Positions 36,674 to 48,399 of a stretch of 64,000 nt of DNA are shown here, piece after piece. This stretch comes from Moniliophthora roreri. Lineage: Eukaryota > Basidiomycota > Agaricomycetes > Agaricales > Marasmiaceae. The DNA lies in the NCBI GenBank assembly GCA_001466705.2, contig LATX02000246.1, positions 62,001 to 126,000 of the forward strand, in the 5' to 3' direction. How positions within the stretch are numbered: position 1 is the first letter of the stretch; each line of letters opens with the position of its first letter. The position numbers were made by a program, and so were the translations under genes. A model generated the notes under the pieces. The model had not been told where the DNA came from. It did no database searches and saw only the letters and a list, made by a program, of their open reading frames with translations.

Positions 36674-38741
36674 TCATTTCGGTGAAGGGAAGCGGCACCG
36701 CTTCCTCTTTGTTGGCCGCTCTCGAGATGGCTGAGAGGTGGTACGAGTGTTAGTGGGAGTCTGTGGCAAGGCACTGCCAGATCCACTAGTACTTGAACCA
36801 GGAATAGGGTTCCGGGGCTCTGAGCGCTGAACCGATGGAAGACTCGAATAGCTCAGTGAATTCGGCGGGCGTATCGACACTGGATGTGCCATCTGCGAGC
36901 TTGGGGTTGATGATGATTGTGAATGGTTTTGCTCAGCGTCTAGCCGGGGAGTAGGCTCGGAGATGGAGTGGTGCGCATTCTGAGCCCTGAGCCTGGACTC
37001 CAACTCCTTTGGCGAACGATACCCTATCCGATCCGTTTTCTGTTCCAGGATTAGCCGTCGGCCAGGGGACGCATCTGCATCACTATAATTCTGCATTAGG
37101 GAACCCTTGCTGGAAGCCAACTGGGTAGAGCCCCCCCGCCGCATTGACACCTTCCGGTCGTAGTCATATTTTGTGTGACCAGAACGTCTTGGATCCCCCA
37201 GACTATGATCTTGTCCAGGGAGTGACTTGGAGCGCAGTGGAGATTCATAAGTGGATTGCGATCCTCTGAACCGATTTGATACACGCGTACTGACGTCTTG
37301 GGTACCGGCCAATTTGAAGGCAGCAGGGGCAGTCACGGCACTCTTCGAGGTAGCATGGTGTCCGGGCCCAAAGTCGTGGCTTGAACTCGCTGAATCGTCC
37401 CGACGAGCAGTTACTGTGCTATCGGTGACAGTTGAAGGCGGCAAAACACCGAAAATTGCATTCTCGTCGTCAGAGCCCCTTTCAGCGCTATTGGTACAAA
37501 GGATGTCGTCCACATCTTCGCTGTCATAGACATCTTCGTCCCTCGACGCCACGATTTGATTAGAGTCGTCGTGGATATCTGTTGAATTGGGAATATCTCC
37601 CTCGTCAAGTGAGGACATGCAATCCTCATTGACGCCATCATCATGAATCCGCCTTGGTGCTACTTCGCTAGTGTACCCATCCATCCATTCTCCATAAATC
37701 TCCTCGATCCTCATCGCCTTAGGTTCCCGAGCGAAAAGCTCCATGCGCTCGGCCTTCTCGAGGGCAGCAATCTTTTCTCCAGCATTGAAGACGACAAAGA
37801 ATGGATGGATGTGGCTCTCGACTGCTTGAAGCATGGGATGTTCGTATGGATGGGAGCAGACCGTGTACCCTGGGGCATTGACAAACTTGTCTTTCTTGTC
37901 ACTGGGCGTGTTCTCGTCGATGTGCTTGATAAAAATGGAGCGATCTGGGTTGAATGACAGAGGAACAAATGAATAAGTCCAAAAATCCTCGCTTAACTTC
38001 TGCGAATGATCACCAGTTAGCTCCAGATATGCCATACTAGGACAGAGCAGTACCTTGTCGAAGGGTTCTTTAATCCCAGGTACCTCTACGTACGCCATTA
38101 TTGATTCGATCACCTCGGCTGTTGGAATAAACATGAAAGCTCCAGAGTCGAAGGCCTTATGGTGATTGGCTTGTACTATAGAGAAAATGATTAGGCGAGT
38201 AATAGATAAACAGGGTAAGGAGAACATCCACCCACTAATGCCAATATTACTGGATGAATCCACGTTCAAGGTGTTGAGTCCCTTGCCCCACTGTGGTTCG
38301 ATATGATTGAGCTGTGGATACCCTGATTCAGTAGCAGAATTCAGGCTAGATCTTCATTCATACCATTTTCCTAGGTGTGCTTCTCCTCGCCATATGGAAG
38401 AAATGGTTGTCGCGGTTGCCACGCATACTCTCCCTCGTCATCATACAACGTTGACCATACCGCGATCGATTTACGACCTCGATCTTTCTGTCTTCGCTCA
38501 GAGTGAAGCTTGGATCCGTATGCTTTTGTGGAGTCCCAGTCACCTGGGTTGGCTCGTCCGATGACACCTGATATTCACCCGTGTCCGAGGAAGATGGTGC
38601 TGCAGCGTTGTAGTAACGCACGAAGTAGCGCACGCAGCACTCGCATGCTTGTTCCAATTCACGAGAGTCCCTCTTCTGAACCCAATGACCGCAGTCTTCG
38701 CAATGGCATCTATCATTGTGCAGCAAGGAATGAGAAGACAT
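36674..38741 (-). CDS. HNH endonuclease-domain protein (unit C)
   Basis: Exons 38741-38364, 38311-38236, 38175-38054 and 37999-36674; introns of 52, 60 and 54 nt; 633 aa. It has the same architecture as the unit B gene: RCHCEDCGHW cluster; CMMTRESMRGNRDNHFFH; LNVDSSSNIGI; QANHHKAFDSGAFMFIPT; ESHIHPFFVVFNAGEKIAAL; then a Ser-rich tail ending in TKRKRCRFPSPK. The middle is acidic (about 37440-37640). Introns 1-3 are at the same positions as in unit B. Intron 3 (54 nt) is a multiple of three and has no stop, so its retention would add 18 residues. The clear divergence from unit B with intact frame suggests an older, selected paralogue. Confidence 0.83.
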
Positions 38742-39033
38742 GGCAGACAGGCGGTTAACGAGGGGAAAAAGGGGGGAAAATACGGAATGAATCAGTTCAA
38801 GTGAGAAAGGGGAGGTAAGGCAGGTTTCGGAGATATACTATGACTTTTATATTTGAGGAAGCACCCCAGCGCGCCACGGGCCACGGCCACTCGAGTTGAA
38901 GGACAATGTAGGTGCCAAAGCGCGTTGCGTCACATTGTGTGACTTGTTACCCTCAGTTCACGTGAATGTTGGAGAAGTGACAATGAAGTCACAGGTGTGA
39001 CAGGCGCGTGACGCCTTTTCTGCCTTTACCACC
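38742..39033. promoter_or_regulatory. Shared bidirectional promoter, unit C
   Basis: 292 bp between divergent start codons. It carries GTCACA at 38929, TGTGAC at 38938, TTCACGTGAA around CACGTG 38959-38964, further GTGACA/GTCACA words near 38977-38991, and GGCGCGTGACGC before the plus start codon. These parallel the unit B promoter. Confidence 0.5.
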
Positions 39034-40183
39034 ATGTCGTCGCCGAATGAGCTTCCCCTTCTCACTCAACTCACCGCTTCAGAGCAAGAAGATCCCATCG
39101 AGCCATACTATCTGAATTCGCTCGACTTTAAGGCTCAAACGCGCATATCAGTAAGTACAGCGCCCTATAGCTTTATTTATGTTATTCATGACCTGGCAGT
39201 TATACTCTCTTGAGTTTTTCATGGGCTTACGCTTCGGTGAATTGCGCCTGGAATCCTCCCTCAATATTGTGCATGGTACGTCTTTCCTCCTTATCTTTGA
39301 CTTGCAGCTCACTTCTATTGCAGTTCGGTCAAGCATCAAAAAGCTGCTTCAGGAACAGAAGCTGACACTGCTACCTACTGAGGAGATCCTCGATAAAATT
39401 CTCGAACTCCACGTGCACAATGGGAAATGCAAGCTCTATGATAGAACACGCTACACCGATGTGAGTTTGTCGCTACATTATTTTATTAGAGATTCACATG
39501 GACAATTGCGCCCTCAGGTTCTTCCCTTCCAAGAGTACGAATATCGTGTCCGACCCATTGACCTGAACGTTCCCCTCTACATCATCTCTCCTGATGGCAC
39601 TCGCCAACTATATCAACCTCTCCTCCCACAGACGCCGCATATCCGATCTACAGCAAATCCTTTTTTAGTCGTCAGCAATGCGGGGTTCGCTCTCATCAAA
39701 GCTGCTTTCCGTCGCCATCCTGTGCCAGAAGTTAAAATCATGGAAATACGCCATCAGTGGCGTACCGCGCCGCTGTCTTTCGCTCAGAAACCCGATTGGA
39801 AAGAGTTAGGACATCCTCTTGACCGACTTGGTGATCCCGTGGAGGAGATTCTCGCCCGTAAGGAGGTCGAGCCCTGCCCTGATCTTGTACCGGATACATC
39901 GTCATCGTCATCGTACACGAGCCTGGCTACGAGTATGGCCTCGCAACATCTGGCCTGGATACAGAACCCGGGTACTAAACGCTGGGTCAAGAAGATGAGG
40001 AAGATCATAGACCGCAACATAGGATACGAGGAGGAGGTCTCGAACGACAAGCAGATCAAGTTATATAGGAAGGAGAAGAGTCGGCCGTATGAAGAGGTGA
40101 TGCGAACGAGTCGGGTACATGTTCGGTTTGAGCCGTATCTACGGCCCAAGTGTGCCTTGGATGATATATCCGTTCCATTATGA
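39034..40183 (+). CDS. HNH-less paralogue of the HNH gene (unit C)
   Basis: Exons 39034-39150, 39200-39275, 39324-39460 and 39518-40183; 331 aa. Exons 2 (76 nt) and 3 (137 nt) are identical in length to the unit A and B copies. Introns 2 and 3 also read through in frame, so the splice model rests on alignment to unit B, conserved GT..AG sites and the paralogue comparison. The exon 2 end (LESSLNIVH) aligns with VDSSSNIGI of the HNH gene. RSSIKKLL stands where the nuclease has NHHKAFD, and ANPFLVVSNAG matches HPFFVVFNAG. Basic tail GTKRWVKKMRKI, end LDDISVPL. Confidence 0.8.
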
Positions 40184-40812
40184 GACGATTTCGTTTTTAT
40201 CTTATACCCATCATTTGGAAACGGAAGGCACCATTGTATCGTTAAGATTATGATGTTGTATTATATCAATGTATCATTACGCACACGTTACATTCTAGAT
40301 TCAGAATACGCAATGTGTCTTCACATTCCATTCAGCCGCTACATTCATTTGGGCTTCCTGTAACTAGAACAGATTCGACCCACTCTTTCGTTAGCTTTGA
40401 GAAAAGGGGTGTAAATTGTCCGCACGTGTGGTTTCATAAACAATGTGCCCCAAAAGACCTAAACTGGTGTCCTGTCCCCATACTCCCTTCTCGTATGCAA
40501 ATATACTCACGGTCGCGTTGTTTCACCGCCAAAAACGTTTTGAGTATCCGTGTTTTATGATAATCTAGGGATATGTCCTGACACTGACTAAGTGATAACT
40601 GTAGGGAATCACAATTAGGTGATACACCAACGTTGATCGTTGGCTGTCAATATGCCTTCGAGCAGAGACTGTCCATCGACCTCAAGGCCAACCCCAGATC
40701 CAAGTGCCCAACCACCACACTCTCGATAACATCATCTTGAGTGTGACCACTCCACCTACAAAATATACGCGCCACCGCTGTATCACCTCCACGGCACGAC
40801 AGCGCCGCCTTT
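40184..40812. other. 3' spacer
   Basis: The first about 120 bp resemble the 3' flanks of the unit A and B paralogues (GGCACCATTGTATCGTTAAGA). The remainder holds nothing I recognise. Confidence 0.5.
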
Positions 40813-42413
40813 TCAAGCTTGGCATTTGTACTTCATCCCTGATCCCTTGTCGACTGCGTAGACGGACTCTCCTGGAGTAAATACTCTAGCACCACGATCG
40901 ACCACAAGCCCTTCACATGTTGCATGCAGTCCATGTGAATCGCACGTAGCGGCGGGACCGAACGATTGTAATGCCTGGAGCGGGAAACCGAGCAGCGAGG
41001 GAGGCGCCCAGCGGAATGGGAGCATTTTCGAGTTTAGTCCAGGCACCAAAGATAACGTCTGCTGGAATATCTCGTAGAAGCGCAAGGAAAGCCGTCATAC
41101 GCGCACTGGTGTCGGGCGCATCGACGATCGGACCCACGTCGAGTCTAAGTGTGATGGCAAGAATAAGCGGTTTGTCCTCTATCTTGCTCGTGGCGCAGTG
41201 CTGCACAGCATGAGCGAGCTCCTGAAGTGTGTCATAGTCACCACTATGAGGAAGCCTGATGTAGGGGGTGACATTTCAAAGACGAATCGTTTTTGCGTGG
41301 CCATAGGTGGGATCTGTCTGCGTGTCAGGGTAACAGTGTCCTCCCGGAAGCAAACCTATGTCAGCAGTCTTCTGCTTCGGAATCCCGGTTTCCAGTTTGT
41401 ATGGGAACCGCAGAAGCTGCACGTATAGCCGATTCGCCAGTGCAGCCTCCTGCAGAGTCCAGAGCCGACGAGTCCATCCAAAAAATGCGGTAATAAAGTC
41501 CTGCTCGAGCAACGATACATTAGTTGTATCTAGTCGCTGGAACTCGCGGCCAAGGACGAGAACGACTGATGCGTTCTGGTACGTCTGGCTCATTAGTTTA
41601 ATCGCTTTCTTTCAGTACACCTTGAGGTCTGGATGTACAGGGATACAGAGTGTATTCATCCAGACAGCCAGACTCAGTCCACCAGCCTCTTGCAAACCAG
41701 ACGAAAAGGTAGCAAGACGCTCGATCTGGCATCGTGGCAGTGCATTCTCGTGTGGATTACCAGCCCGTGTGCCCCTGCCAATATAATTAGCACTTCTCGT
41801 ATGCAGCAAGGCGTTGATATTGGCACGTAGGCCTGACTATCACTTACAACCAGCTTCATGTCTTTCAACACCTCCATCCTCAGAACCTGTCCACGATCCA
41901 GCACCGCACAAGCTCTTCTGCCTTCACCTGTATCCACTCACACCAACAACCTTCCTGAACATGAACCGTCTCCTCAGCAACATAGTCAGCAGCACACGGC
42001 CTACCCTGACATTTGCTGTGATCCATTCTCCATCTCCCCGACTTCCGCCTCGTAGCGAAGAAGTTATAAATCCCATCGCACTGCTCTAGGAGCTAGCACT
42101 CGCTTTTACACCATCCTGCAGCAAGCATCTCATCCGTGGCATAGTCTTTCAACTCATCCCAATCTGCGTGGAAACAACTGCCCAAGTACCGGGTGCACAA
42201 GGTGTTGCAGGTCTGGTGTTGACTGGGGAGAGGATAGGGCCAAGACCAGGATAATGGCACGAAAGAGGATGCGAATGGAGAGCAGAATGAGATGAGCCGA
42301 GGACGAGCTGACGGTTCATGGTAGAGAGAATGATCTACATCTATATCTGAGGTAGACGGAGTCTCTCGACGAGGTACCTGAAGAACATTTGTCAGCTTTA
42401 ACGGGCTACGCAC
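40813..42413 (-). pseudogene. HET-domain (heterokaryon incompatibility) gene, broken
   Basis: The N-terminal exon ends HADWDELKDYATDEMLAAGW (to about 42093). Next come DHSKCQGRPCAADY and CWCEW (about 41960-42050). The HET core reads GNPHENALPRCQIERLATF (about 41760), VWMNTLCIPVHPDLKVY, then a TGA at about 41612 where Arg is expected, KKAIKLMSQTYQNASVVLVL, and RRLWTLQEAALANRLYVQL (about 41430). Further on is FLALLRDIPADVIFGAWTKLE (about 41060). The pieces lie in several frames with at least one lost G near 41775 and the internal TGA. HET proteins act in fungal non-self recognition. CpG content is normal here, so this copy died without the transposon-type CpG decay. Confidence 0.75.
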
Positions 42414-43737
42414 TCAACCAGCCCACACACCTGGGAGAAATCTATGTTTTCGCTGGATTCACCGCCCTCACTTGAGCGTCTCCGCCTCCGCCGAATCGTA
42501 AGCCAACACATTATGTTCGGTTAAAAAGCAAAATAGATGTGGTGTAGCCGACTATGAACACACGGATATAGCATGGTTCGGGCCCGGTGTTGCGTCATCG
42601 TGCTGATAGCGACATGACTATGAAAGAGAGTAAGACGGGAACGTTCGATATAGTGAAGAATATTACCCACCCTCAGAGGCCATGGAATTCTTCCAGCGGT
42701 GCAGTGTTCATCGAATCGACGTTAATATATTCGTGCTAGGCCCATAAAGGCAGTTCTGCGGGATCAAGGGGACTTTTCATGTGTGACTAGGTGAGACGCA
42801 ATGACAATTTGATCCGGATGCTGTGAATAGCGTAGGAGGAAAAGGTTAGCCTTGCAAGTTATCGTCTGCGTATCCGTAATTTGACATACCTGATCCATAA
42901 CAAGTACTCGCAACGGAATCTCCAGCACCAGCATTAACCTTTTCATGTGGTTCACTATAGCTCAATATTCATCGTGTTGAACGTCTGAGGAAGGAGGCAA
43001 TTAGGAAGTTAAGGCTGGGTTCAAAGATGGGACAGGTACCGTTCCGGGTAGCAATCTGGAAAGCCTACACGAATGAGTAAGAGAAAAAAACCTAGGCCAC
43101 TGAGACGTACCAAGGTTGAGTTCCTCGTCATTAAGGTTGGCAACTCCAGAGTAATGCAAGCTCGGGGCGTTCTGTGCAAAGAAAACACCGAAACCCGTCA
43201 ATACGATGTTTGAGATCGACGTAGTACCCTGTTAGAATGCTACCGCGCTATATGTTCTGTAAGGACAGTGAAGAAAGGTAGCTACTTGATATCCCTGTTC
43301 GTGATCTTGAACCGGTTCTGGAAGAGTGATATGGAGTGGTCTGCCCGCTGAAGCCTTCAATGTGGACACTGGACAGGTAGAGGAAGCCGATAGCGGTTGT
43401 TCGAGTTCAACATGCCTAAATGCTTACGCGAGCGGCGACATGCTTTCTCTCTTTCACGTCCGCGATTGTGACATCCAAGTCAGCGAAACAATAAAAGACT
43501 TTTTACATGTACATTGCGAACGAATGAGGAATAAAATACTCTAAAAATATGTAGTCCATACAGTACATTAACAGAATCCATACGTCTCTAGAACATGAAG
43601 AGTTTGTTGAACTGATACTTGACACGCAAAGCAAATATACGAAAAAACATAATAACTGATAAATACCTACGAGGTCCAAGGCAAGTACGAATAATGAAAG
43701 GGATTTGTTATCCTAAATCCATAGAATAAACAACCTT
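42414..43737. other. Spacer, no gene recognised
   Basis: About 1.3 kb. A minus-strand frame at 43001-43201 (MTGFGVFFAQNAPSLHYSGV) and the stretch near 42850-42990 could be exons of a small gene, but I could not build a convincing chain. Confidence 0.45.
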
Positions 43738-45784
43738 TCAAGCTTCTATCTTTCGTTTCTTCTTCGCCTTTGGTGCCATACCAGGCGTGCAATTCACATG
43801 GCCCTTCTTGATACGCTCAAAACGAGCCTCGTGGCGACCGCACTTTCCACAAACTCGCCTGCCCAACATGGTATGACCGTCTCCATCGAGATGTCTTTTC
43901 AAGGCTGCACTGGTCCATCTCTGACAGCCCTTCCATTGGCAAAACCACTCTTCCTTCCTACCGGCCCCTCTGCGATGTTCAGGCGGGTGATAAAGGCGAA
44001 CGTGATCGGCGGGGTTTTCGTTGGGTCTAATGGGTCGACCGCAAGTCTTTATTGGTTCTCCCGGCCCGCTTATCACCCATTTACAGGGGACGTCTTCAAT
44101 CACGTAGAGGATTTCTTCTGGTTCGCCAGGTCGACTCCTTGATGTAACTGAAGACGAAGAAGCTGGTGTTGACACGGTGGAATTGGAAGTACTGGGTGCG
44201 GTGGCGTCGAGGTAATGAGTAGCTGGGAGACGAGGAGCGTGATCCAAATTGGAGGGTGCCGGATGAGCAATGCCCGAGATTTGGCCGACAATTTCGTGTT
44301 GGGAATGAGTAGGGTATACAGAGCTGGGACCAGTTTTGATGTATCGATTCCCGTATGGCTGCTGAGACCCTTGTGGGCAATACGCTTGAGAAACCGTTCC
44401 ATACTCGTAGAGATTTTGATAAGGATTAACGTTCCCATTAATGTAAGTGTCGTTTGGTTGCGGAAGTATACCAGGTGCATTCGGGCATCGGGGTGCAAAT
44501 AAACCATCACGGCTGTGGTCATTACGGTGAAGCTGGGAATTGTGCCAACCCTGCGCGAGGGGTACCTTGTTGTTATGACTGAGGTAGCCTGACTGAGTGC
44601 GAATGGGCAGCGGGCGGATGGGACGTTGGGAGGTTGAAGGTGCTTCAAGTCCATCGTCCAAAGAGACATAGAAGTCGGTGGAAGGTAAGTATGCAGAGTC
44701 GAAAGACCCGGTGTTGGAGGAGGGTGCGAGCTGCGGCAGCCCTTGGAAGGGTGCAAAATTCGACGCTGCATCAAGTTGAGGAAGCAGTGAAGTATGTTGG
44801 TCGTGGGTGGGATACACAGATCCTTGTATAGCCGAATGCAAAGGATCTTGATTTTGGAGCGCGAGGAACGAGTAGTCAGAAGCTGCTGCCGCATGAGCAT
44901 GAGCATGAGCAGGACCAATTTCCTCGAATCTGCATCGATTCGGTGTCAGAATGCGATAGACAAAAGTAAAATAGACACTTACAGGTTGTCCGTGCTCAGT
45001 CGCCGTTTACCTAAAACCTGGTCGGCATTTCGACGAACGAAAGGAGTCGATGAGTCGGCAGATCTGCAAATGAGCTATCAGCTTCATGTACCACTAAGTT
45101 AAGGACCGCTATATGTACCCTGACACTATGTGATTCTCCTTGACAACCTGAGAAGTAGATGGGCCTGGAGCGACAACGTTCGCTGGTTTGCGAAGAAGGG
45201 ATAACGAGCCTGACTTGGGACGTCCGGTACTTCTGGGGACGTCAGCATCGACGTCAGCTCTAGCTTTTCCTTTGTCTTTTGAGGTCGATAGAGTGTCTTC
45301 AAGGTCGGTCGTGATGGGTCCCACGGCCATAGCATCATGTGAGGTTAGAAGAGAAGGGAGTGGCAGCATCAAATCATCTTCTTGGTTCGAGGACCCATCG
45401 CTGATGGTGTCGGATAGAGCTTCGCTGGGTTCCGTAGTGGAAGATGTCGATGTGGATAAGTGAGATGGAGAAGCAAGGTCGTCTAACCACTCCTCGCCTT
45501 GCGCAAGACCTAAATCTTCTTTTTCGTTGAACGTGTCAGGCCCAAAAAACAGACCCAAGAGATCTGTTTCCCTGTTAACGCAGTCAACATCGATAATGCT
45601 TGGAGTTTGTGGTAGAGACTCACGCAATGGCTGCGCCAGCGTCGCCAGTGGCAATGGAGACACAAAGATTGGCCACCCAATCGCTGCCACCACTGTTAGC
45701 ACAGAAGCAACTAATAAATTGCAGAACGTACTCAATACCCTTGAGTTCATTTTCGACAGCGGCTGAGAATGAGTTATTGGACAT
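43738..45784 (-). CDS. Zinc-finger protein, putative transcription factor
   Basis: The last three exons are well supported: one ending at 45119, then 45063-44983 and 44929-43738 (introns of 55 and 53 nt). The C-terminus has CKWVISGPGEPIKTCG...H...H, CQWKGCQRWTSAALKRHLDG..H and CGKCGRHEARFERIKKGH, a row of C2H2-like fingers common in basidiomycete regulators. The tail APKAKKKRKIEA looks like a nuclear localisation signal. The middle is Ser/Pro/Gln-rich, with an acidic stretch near 45400-45560 that could be an activation domain. The 5' part is uncertain. I prefer ATG at 45784 (MSNNSFSAAVENELK), but the first intron can be drawn in two ways, and the alternative start is 45750. Confidence 0.72.
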
Positions 45785-48399
45785 GGTGGATCGATGGTGA
45801 GGAGCAGAGAATGCGTCTTACGCGCGCAAATTGAACTTTATGAACGTGTGGACCGTGGCCCTCCAGAACTGAGGACAATGGACACGGCAAACATAATCGT
45901 GCCCATTGCACCAATTTGGACAACAATTAAAATGTTCCATGATACAGGACTTTATGATGAAATGAGGCCCATTTTGCGACGAGAGCTAGCAAATGGCAAT
46001 GCAAAATTTTCGATGTTGCCAGCAGCCAGTTCATCCCCGAGTTTTAAAATCCTGCTAGAACTAATTAGGTTAGCGTACCTAGACCTTTAGATAAAATCAC
46101 GCTCACCCCGAATGTATCTTTTGAGACTCGAGACCTCAGTGAACGACTTCAGGCTCAAATTCGGAATACAAGTACTTCAGGACATGGATACTCCGTATTC
46201 GGTGGCGAGGCCTTTCTCGCGTTATCTAAAATGAGTTCAGAACAAGCTGTAGAATGACCAGAACTACAAAAGCTACTCACGGAGCAAGAATGGCTTGTCA
46301 GGCGTTGGGTCAATCTCCCCGAAGAGCGAAAACTCTGCCACAAGGCAACCGGTTACCAACTTGATGTTTGATATGACGGAATTCAATCTTACCAACTCTA
46401 GATGGCCACACAAGTGTAGTGATCCGCCCTGTGGAACAAATAGTTTCGTGAATCGTGGATAGAGAGGATAGAACCGTCAGGCCTAGTGTCTTTCGCTGGG
46501 AGTAGCAGGTGGTTCAAAGTTTCAGGTCGCGTAAGTTCTGATTGGTTCTGTCTTCCGTGCTTATGAGGTGGGCTTCCAGATTATTGGGACAGCGTCAAAA
46601 CTATACTAAATCAGATATGAAGTTAAACTCGGCGGAAAATGCACTACTCGCCAGATTTCACCTGCGCAGACACCCCATGGAGCAAACAATCCTCATGACA
46701 GAAAATCCCTCGCTTTTTGCCCTCAAAGCTCCAGATTATCCTAGTGTTCCCTACTCGCCGTTGAAGAACTGCGATCGGTAGTTCATTGGACATTCACGAT
46801 GTACATATCCTACAATCGCATTCAGTCAGTTAGTGCCATCCTATGGAGATATAGAAGTTGATCACCTCTCCCTCAGCACTATCCAATGATCTTTTCCAAC
46901 ACCAGAAAGACTTCTTGGACTTTCGACGCCTTGCGCTGCTTCCATCCCGAATCAAATTTCACGATATGATATCAGAAGAGCTTGCTGGACCGTTGATATG
47001 GATATAGTCGGATAATTCAGCAGATGTAAGCATATAGGGGAGGCGAGATAAATGGGGACTTTCCGAGGTTGAGGATGAAGTCAAGGTTCAGTACGTTCAG
47101 TGACGACAGGCCGGACCCGACTCCTTTCGCTCGTTGGTCAAAAAAGCTGACTCACGAGGTAGTTGTCACCACTGTCACCATGTCACTCATGTTACCCATG
47201 CCAGCTTTCAGGCCTCAGGATACGATACTACGGCCGATACGGGGCTAGGATGAGGCTAGGTACGCCTTCTCTCTCAGATATCTTTACTGGCACCGAAAAA
47301 GCCAATCCACAGATGTAACAGGCATTTTGAATTGAACTTCTTTACGGCGTCTCCGGAACAAACCCTACATCCACATAGGCATGAAGGTCCCGAAAGGCCA
47401 ATCCATGACAAGAACGATTTCAGTTGTCTCTATTCTTACCTAGTGAAGTGCCTAGCGGCTCGGATTATCGCTGCTCACTACACAGGAACATAGAGATATA
47501 TGTACTACCTATGTCACGAGTCCGAGTTTACGAGGATTCGTCTTTATCTGCCAATTTTTCCTTTATGCGGAAGGTATGACTGGGTGGGAAACGTTCAGCT
47601 TCGCTCTCATTACGGTCAATCCCAGAAATGTCAAGTTTCCGTAAAACCACAGAATCAGAAATGGACTCGTAATCGCCATTGGATCCTGATGGTCCACTGC
47701 AGCAAGGTAGCTGAGGCTTTGCACGGGGCTGGGGCTGGGCAGTGGGAAGGAACCTGGGCATAGTTTTGCGAAATACACCAAGATCGTGTCGAGGTGAGAG
47801 TAACAGACAAGTGATAGAGAACGCTTGTCGTTACCATCGCCGCTCGCGAAAATGTCAGGCGCACCGTCATCGATCCAACTTTAATATGACTCCCATGGAT
47901 GCACTCACGACGCCAGTCCCATGAGCAAACTTTAAAGCTCAATACACAGCACCATGACGAGCGGCTATTTCAACCTCTCAGGCCAAAGGAAAGGAGTAGG
48001 AAAGAGCCATGGTAACTTCTATATTACATCTCTCGGAAAGGTGTGCTACTTACCTGTTGCTTATCTGGATTCAGGATACTGGCAGCGGTGAGTGCAATTC
48101 TCATGACAATCACAAAAGTGGCATTTTGATGCTAGTTTATTCCGTTTTGCTTATTCAGCTCAAAACAGTGTTAGGCCTTAAGAGTATTAGCCCTCCAGTC
48201 TTTTGCCGAGCCTCCAGATTCCAGGGCCCATCCATCAAGGCGGCGATTTTGAGGCTCAAAATTACTGCCTTGATGGAGTCTGGACATACCGCGGCTGTGA
48301 CGAATTGAAGCTGTAAAGGAACCCCTCATTGCGCTTTTTATCTGTCCTCCTCAGTGCACTCGTAACTTCTCCACCTTCACTCCCTCTGACCACTCAGCC
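45785..48399. other. Mostly gene-free, with a possible decayed coding stretch
   Basis: At 45818-46370 on plus there is protein-like sequence in two frames (ELYERVDRGPPELRTMDTAN, GHGYSVFGGEAFLALSK, EQEWLVRRWVNLPEE) with stops at about 46088 and 46256. It may be a dead gene of unknown family. From 46400 to 48399 I see nothing supportable beyond the presumed promoter of the next gene. Confidence 0.45.

Noticed and set aside
39179..40183. One long open frame reading through introns of the unit C paralogue
   Set aside because: Its ATG lies inside intron 1, and the GT..AG sites and exon lengths match the unit A and B copies exactly, so the spliced model is preferred.
45794..46090. Open frame downstream of the zinc-finger gene's start
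   Set aside because: Stops and a frame change follow immediately and the product is unrecognised. Listed as a possible dead gene within the spacer, not as a CDS.
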